From Ponticoccus alexandrii (GTDB taxonomy: Bacteria > Pseudomonadota > Alphaproteobacteria > Rhodobacterales > Rhodobacteraceae), in contig NZ_CP047166.1 in NCBI RefSeq assembly GCF_016806125.1, positions 372,001-436,000 on the forward strand: 64,000 nt of DNA, read 5' to 3'. A program made the position numbers and the translations under genes. Of this stretch, positions 63,896-64,000 are shown in pieces. The notes under the pieces are model-generated. The model saw only the letters and a list, made by a program, of their open reading frames with translations, was not told the origin of the DNA and did not search any database. Position 1 is the stretch's first letter. Each line of letters opens with the position of its first letter.

Positions 63896-64000
63896 GATAG
63901 CGACACGCCGGAGGCGACGGCCCGCAGGGACGGTCGGGAGTGCCGCGAGCGGTTCCCTGACAGGATCGCGACGAGAGTGGAGAAGCCCGTGTCCAGACAT

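Noticed and set aside
63989-64000. GTG with TGGAG upstream at the very end of the window (MSRH...)
   Set aside because: Only four codons are visible; it may be the start of the next gene (perhaps a regulator) but cannot be supported.

Overview
The window is high-GC DNA whose gene content and order point to an alphaproteobacterium of the Rhodobacteraceae (Roseobacter group). The markers are pckA-chvI-chvG-hprK-rapZ-EIIA-HPr in one block, mipZ, a DUF1150 gene after hsp20, phosphatidylcholine synthase, a lgt/UbiK divergent pair, an Lrp gene divergent from trxB, DUF6473- and Hint-domain proteins, and TRAP and TTT transporters. Genus cannot be set from the sequence alone. Nearly all genes look intact; broken genes are confined to an insertion-sequence patch at 43.7-45.85 kb.

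Layout. 0-7.6 kb: a LuxR-type regulator running off the left edge, a CII-like protein, thymidine kinase, a lytic transglycosylase, a FabH-like ketosynthase, a D-2-hydroxyacid dehydrogenase, CsaA and ProC. 7.9-12.8 kb: an ectoine-degradation locus (doeA divergent from asnC/doeX-doeC-doeD). 13-29 kb: mipZ, pckA, the ChvGI two-component system with the regulatory PTS genes, lipid and CoA enzymes, an orphan phnM, purEK, hsp20-DUF1150 and a Hint protein. 29-43 kb: an unusual HTH-ATP sulfurylase-APS kinase reading frame, rraB-trxB, an Lrp regulator, a PAS protein, a second Hint protein, a 46-residue conserved-looking small protein, pgeF-midA-lgt, ubiK, pcs, paiB and mtaB-dapF. 43.2-45.9 kb: tRNA-Lys followed by hairpins, a decayed IS5-family element, an IS110-family element with a likely bridge-RNA region, and a fragment of another IS5 transposase.

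45.9-63.9 kb is a catabolic region of two modules separated by the initiator tRNA gene. Module 1 is GntR, SDR, TRAP transporter (dctPQM) and a RuBisCO-like protein that keeps the carbamylatable lysine and metal ligands; it probably imports and degrades a sugar acid. Module 2 has a LysR regulator, a 6PGDH-like dehydrogenase, an isopropylmalate/tartrate-dehydrogenase-like enzyme, TcuB and TcuA, an AbrB-type permease, a TctC binding protein, a TctA-TctB fusion permease and a PrpF/GalD-type isomerase. This fits uptake and oxidation of tricarballylate or aconitate-like acids. Two similar GATACA-containing sites, upstream of the permease gene and after prpF, look like operators of one regulator.

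The items most worth a second look are: the in-frame fusion of a MarR/EPS-type winged helix to ATP sulfurylase/APS kinase with a 20-bp palindrome just upstream; the RuBisCO-like module; the IS110 element with a hairpin-bearing 5' noncoding end; three TTAGCG repeats spaced exactly 20 bp between pckA and chvI; arrays of perfect palindromes at gene ends; and a GTATTTGGA-containing repeat found three times, each time 45-75 nt past a stop codon and in the gene's own orientation.
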